NCBI RefSeq assembly: GCF_900143205.1
Contig: NZ_FRDH01000008.1
Coordinates: 115,058-179,057, forward strand
Length of the DNA stretch: 64,000 nt
DNA from: Butyrivibrio hungatei DSM 14810
Lineage (GTDB): Bacteria > Bacillota > Clostridia > Lachnospirales > Lachnospiraceae
Reading direction: 5' to 3'
The notes under the pieces are model-generated. The model searched no databases. It worked only from the letters and a program-made list of their open reading frames with translations, and was not told the origin of the DNA. Made by a program: the position numbers and the translations under genes. Within the stretch, counting starts at the first letter, position 1; each line of letters begins with the position of its first letter. This document shows positions 61,059 through 64,000 of this stretch, piece after piece.

Positions 61059-61522
61059 GATAGTTCTCCTTCCGACAGCTTGCCCATTTCTGCTTCAGCC
61101 CATTCATCGAATGCTCTGGATAGAGCTCGTCCTTCTTCCATAAGGGCTTCAGCCTCTTCAATGAGCTTGTGTCTCCGAAGTACTTTCTCATATACATCTG
61201 ACTTATACGACAACTCATGAAGCTGCTTTCTCAGGCTTTTAATAGTGTCTTCACCTCTCAGTTCGGCAAGATATTCTTCTTTTTCTTCATCATCCATAGT
61301 GCTAAGGGTATCACGGATATCCTGTTCCTCCCTGTAAATGTCAAGAAAATCAATGTAGTTTCCATGGCCGTCTTCAGCATTGCATGAGTTCTCGTGCACA
61401 CTGTTGCCAGCAGCAACCCATTCATGAAGAACCTTCCTTTCTGCCTCATTCATTGGTGTGGATTTTTCATATCTATTCAGCTCATCCTGCAGGAATCGCT
61501 GTCTATCGCTTGTTATGTTCAT
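61046..61522 (-). CDS. IS21-borne accessory protein of 158 residues, function unknown
   Basis: The protein is acidic and helical, with a probable coiled coil (about 70-125; LRKQLHELSYKSDVYEKVLR). The N-terminus has NEAERKVLHEWVAAGNSV. No enzymatic motif is visible. It overlaps the istB stop by 4 nt and the next gene by 13 nt. It may modulate IstB or pair with the 147-residue protein; this is inference. Confidence 0.75.
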   Translation of the reverse strand: MNITSDRQRFLQDELNRYEKSTPMNEAERKVLHEWVAAGNSVHENSCNAEDGHGNYIDFLDIYREEQDIRDTLSTMDDEEKEEYLAELRGEDTIKSLRKQLHELSYKSDVYEKVLRRHKLIEEAEALMEEGRALSRAFDEWAEAEMGKLSEGELSWLK

Positions 61523-62301
61523 TTTTCTGTACCTTTCTGTTTTTTAACACTTATTTTTGACCCTTTGACACGGTAACTGTCTCCCGTTATACTAAGCACA
61601 TGGCAGTGATGCAGCAGGCGGTCAAGTATTGCAGTTGCCGCAAGCTGTCCGGTAAATACTTCATCCCATCTACCCATTGGGAGATTAGTGGTGATAATGA
61701 GGGAGCTTTTTTCGTATCGTTGACGGATGATCTGGAAAAACATGCTCTCTCTTTCTTTGTCCATTTTTATGTATGAAAGTTCGTCTATTATCAGAAGCTC
61801 AATACGATTCAGCTTATCAAGCATCTGCTGGAGATTCCCGGCAAGCATCTCATCATAAAGCCTGTCGACAAGTTCCTTTGCATTAACAAAAAGGACTTTC
61901 CTGCCTCTTCTGCAGGCGTTACGACCTATTCCCGTAGCAATCATACTCTTACCAACTCCAGGTGGCCCAATGATTATGATATTTTCACGGTTATCCAGGA
62001 AAGTAAGCTTTCCGAGTTCATCGATCTTATCCTTATCCAGCGACGGATTAAAGCTGTAATCAATGTCCTCAAGAGAAGATGCATTATCAAAACCGGCTTT
62101 CACAAGAAGCTTTTCTGTTCTACGGCTGGCTTTTCCACTGTCTTCAAGTTCCAATAGCCTGAGGAGAAAATCCATATATCCCAGTGATTCCTGTGTTGCT
62201 TCTTCAATGATGTCTTTATATTGGGCGCGCATATCTACGAGCTTGAACTGCTTCATCTTTGCTTCTATGTATGCGCTTTTGTGTTCTGTGTCGTTAAGCA
62301 T
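61519..62301 (-). CDS. istB: IS21-family helper ATPase IstB
   Basis: The 260-residue AAA+ protein has Walker A (IIGPPGVGKSMIATGIG, near residue 110), Walker B (LLIIDELSYI) and the family's C-terminal AATAILDRLLHHCHVLSI motif, with arginine finger Arg in ILDRLLH. IstB forms an oligomer that selects target DNA and stimulates IstA. The start overlaps the istA stop by 8 nt. Confidence 0.95.
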   Translation of the reverse strand: MLNDTEHKSAYIEAKMKQFKLVDMRAQYKDIIEEATQESLGYMDFLLRLLELEDSGKASRRTEKLLVKAGFDNASSLEDIDYSFNPSLDKDKIDELGKLTFLDNRENIIIIGPPGVGKSMIATGIGRNACRRGRKVLFVNAKELVDRLYDEMLAGNLQQMLDKLNRIELLIIDELSYIKMDKERESMFFQIIRQRYEKSSLIITTNLPMGRWDEVFTGQLAATAILDRLLHHCHVLSITGDSYRVKGSKISVKKQKGTEK

Positions 62302-63808
62302 TCAGAACCTCCTTTGCATAGTTCTCATAGTAGCTGCAGCTTCTCGTAAGCTCACTAGTGGCCGTTGTACCGATTATCAGGGCGGTAGCTTCAGTTTCGT
62401 TAGCCTCCGGAAGTTTTCGCTCTCCTGAGTTATACTCACGAAGCATCTCTTTGAACAGCTTGATATCCATCTTTCCTTCATCGACGGCCAGCCCTATAAA
62501 CCTGTCCAGAGTATCATCATCGTAAAGATCCTGGAGTTCCATTATCCTTCTGGCATGGAATGTAGGCTGGTCAAACTTACGACCTGCTGCTTCAAGATAA
62601 CGTGCACCATTACTAAAGCGCTTAGTGAAGTCACGCCTTATCTGCGGAACAGAAGTTGATACCTTCTTTGCAATGGGCTCATAGTGGTCAGGATTGGTAC
62701 GGATCTCATGTTTTTCATAAGATATTTCCTGATGTTCTATGAAATGTCCCTGTGAGTCATACAACATGATCCTGAAGCCATAATTCAGCCTGTAGTATAG
62801 TGTTTTTCCAACATATCTGACGTGAACACTATATTTATTGCCACCGATACTGAGATAACTATCAGGACTGACTTTCCGCTTAAGCTTGCTGGTTGCATAG
62901 TAGTGTTCCTTGGGAAGCGGCTGTAACAGAGCTTTTTCTTCCAACAGGTAATGCTGGTTTGGAATTCTTTTGGTGGTGGAATGCTTCTTGTCGCACCACT
63001 CATTTATAAAAGCTTTCCCTCGGGAATTCAGATCCTCCATGCTTGCAAAGGCATTCCCTTTTATGAACTGTTCTTCGATATAGTTGAATGGTCTCTCGAT
63101 TTTCCCTTTTTTACGTGGCCAGTAGCATGGACATGCGTTGAGCTCAACACCAAGATGCAGAGCCATGGCCAGCGCATGAGGATTATATTTTATTTCTTCC
63201 TCTGACTTTGGATTATTCTTGATAACAAACGCCTTGGGATTATCAATAAGAAGCTCCAGTGTTACGCCTCCCAGATCATCAAACAGTTCCTGAACAGCTT
63301 CATATATAGCATCAGCATCTTCCCGTAAAGAAAAACATATCGCCTTCTTTCTTGATGCAGCCAGTATCATGGAAAAGCAGTATACTGTCATGTACCTGTC
63401 TGCAATAAGCACCTGATACTCACTCCAGTCAAACTGAGCCTGGTCACCCGGAGGGCTTTCGTGCCTTGTCGTTGCCTTACTACTGATACTGTTTCCAACA
63501 TCTTCATCCACTCTTCTTAAAAAGTAATAGACAGGTCCTATACTGCCTTTGTAGCCACGCTTCTGTAATTCACTGAATATCCTGGTGCCATTGAAGTTAA
63601 ATGGGTCACACCTCCAGGCAATGATCTGTTCCTTGAACGGATCAATCTTGGAGCTGTACTCTGTCCGGTTGTAGACAGGAGGTTCAGTCTTTTCTAATAG
63701 ACTTCTGACCGTATTTCTGGCTATCCCAAGAATAGAAGCCGTAGCTCTTTTGGAACCAGTCTGTTTGTACACTTTGTGCACAGCCACCCAGTCTTCCAAT
63801 TCTTTCAC
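62294..63808 (-). CDS. istA: IS21-family transposase IstA
   Basis: The 504-residue DDE transposase has an N-terminal helix-turn-helix (TGSKRATASILGIARNTVRS), the first catalytic Asp in PGDQAQFDWSEYQVLI, the second in LELLIDNPKAF and the Glu in FNYIEEQFIKGN, then a C-terminal beta-barrel domain. It seems complete. GTG at 63808 has AAGGAGG 7 nt upstream; an ATG at 63826 would place that site inside the gene, so the GTG start is favoured. Confidence 0.94.
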   Translation of the reverse strand: MKELEDWVAVHKVYKQTGSKRATASILGIARNTVRSLLEKTEPPVYNRTEYSSKIDPFKEQIIAWRCDPFNFNGTRIFSELQKRGYKGSIGPVYYFLRRVDEDVGNSISSKATTRHESPPGDQAQFDWSEYQVLIADRYMTVYCFSMILAASRKKAICFSLREDADAIYEAVQELFDDLGGVTLELLIDNPKAFVIKNNPKSEEEIKYNPHALAMALHLGVELNACPCYWPRKKGKIERPFNYIEEQFIKGNAFASMEDLNSRGKAFINEWCDKKHSTTKRIPNQHYLLEEKALLQPLPKEHYYATSKLKRKVSPDSYLSIGGNKYSVHVRYVGKTLYYRLNYGFRIMLYDSQGHFIEHQEISYEKHEIRTNPDHYEPIAKKVSTSVPQIRRDFTKRFSNGARYLEAAGRKFDQPTFHARRIMELQDLYDDDTLDRFIGLAVDEGKMDIKLFKEMLREYNSGERKLPEANETEATALIIGTTATSELTRSCSYYENYAKEVLNA

Positions 63809-63849
63809 CTCTTTTCCTCCTTCCATATGTTTTTACATACGGAAAGAAT

Positions 63850-64000
63850 TCTATATAACCTCAAAGAGGTGGGTCAATTCTAAGTATTAAATTTTCAAGG
63901 TACAGTGTATAATCGAAATGGTTTTATACTCGCGATCCACCATCTGGGGTGGGTCAGTTTTAAGTATTAAACCCGGGTCAATTTTAAGTGTAAATCAATA
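63850..64000. repeat. Right terminal region of the IS21 element
   Basis: About 150 nt upstream of istA with three direct copies of GGGTCA followed by AATT or GTTTTAAGTATTAAA: at 63871, 63951 and 63975. The last copy, with AATTTTAAGTGTAAAT, matches the outermost repeat of the left end in inverse. The istA promoter must lie here; no clear one was picked. Confidence 0.78.

Larger units (their letters stand above)
60481..64000 (-). mobile_element. IS21-family insertion sequence with two additional genes (right end at window edge)
   Basis: The element holds istA, istB and two more overlapping genes on the minus strand. Its ends share imperfect inverted repeats: left end 60481 onward reads TGTTGAATGTCAAGTAAAAT then TGACCC, right end (reverse complement from 64000) reads TATTGATTTACACTTAAAAT then TGACCC. 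Repeats with GGGTCA occur at 60500, 60523, 60561 and 60603 on the left, and 63871, 63951 and 63975 on the right, as expected of IS21-type transposase sites. The exact outer limits are uncertain; 60488 (TGTCAAG) is an alternative left end. Standard IS21 elements are about 2-2.5 kb, so this one at about 3.5 kb is large. Confidence 0.88.

Overview
The window looks like a chromosomal segment of a low-GC, Gram-positive anaerobe of the Lachnospiraceae, most like the Butyrivibrio/Pseudobutyrivibrio group. The evidence is the Firmicute-type rpmF-plsX-acpP-rnc-smc-ftsY and ylxM-ffh-rpsP-khpA clusters, the many lipoproteins with Glu/Ala/Ser-rich linkers, the uronate catabolic genes, the Rpn nuclease, strong GGAGG-type ribosome binding sites and AT-rich sigma-A promoters. 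This placement comes from gene content and protein style, not from a database search.

From 1 to 22.5 kb almost everything lies on the minus strand. Read in the direction of transcription: an AraC regulator, a cytoplasmic SGNH esterase and a thioesterase; then the housekeeping run rpmF-plsX-acpP-rnc-smc-ftsY; then four genes that interrupt the usual cluster (ilvA, a YitT membrane protein, a GH25 muramidase, an AraC regulator); then ylxM-ffh-rpsP-khpA-trmD-rimM; then a nucleoside salvage operon (uridine phosphorylase, BMP lipoprotein, ATPase, two permeases), the last gene cut by the window edge. From 22.7 to 30.6 kb are single genes: a GGDEF protein, ackA, tmcAL, a large protein of unknown function with a CRP-like N-terminus, a lipoprotein and a TIM-barrel isomerase. 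From 30.7 to 34.9 kb uxaA and uxaC-lacI diverge from a compact regulatory region with two back-to-back promoters, each followed by a LacI-type operator. From 35.1 to 38.2 kb are mnmA, cobQ and an mscL with a zinc ribbon.

The most striking block is 38.3-48.9 kb, an apparently single minus-strand operon of eight genes: a GntR regulator, an ABC ATPase, a large ABC-2-type permease, two sugar-importer-type permeases, a HlyD-like adaptor, a MacB-like periplasmic-core protein and an 830-residue lipoprotein that joins a propeller-like region to a solute-binding protein. It mixes importer and exporter parts with only one ATPase. Its promoter carries a palindromic operator and abuts a REPIN-like pair of inverted repeats; a third copy lies beyond the neighbouring iron alcohol dehydrogenase gene.

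From 50.6 to 60.4 kb is an accessory region: a CobW-like GTPase, a fusion of a NifX-like domain with a His/Cys-rich linker and an FKBP prolyl isomerase, two acyltransferase-fold proteins, an ECF sigma factor with a repeat protein of unknown function and an alpha/beta hydrolase, an Rpn nuclease, small membrane proteins, a lipoprotein and an ArsC/Spx-like protein. The window ends in an IS21-family element (about 60.48 kb to the edge) that carries istA, istB and two additional overlapping genes, with several copies of a GGGTCA-containing repeat at each end.
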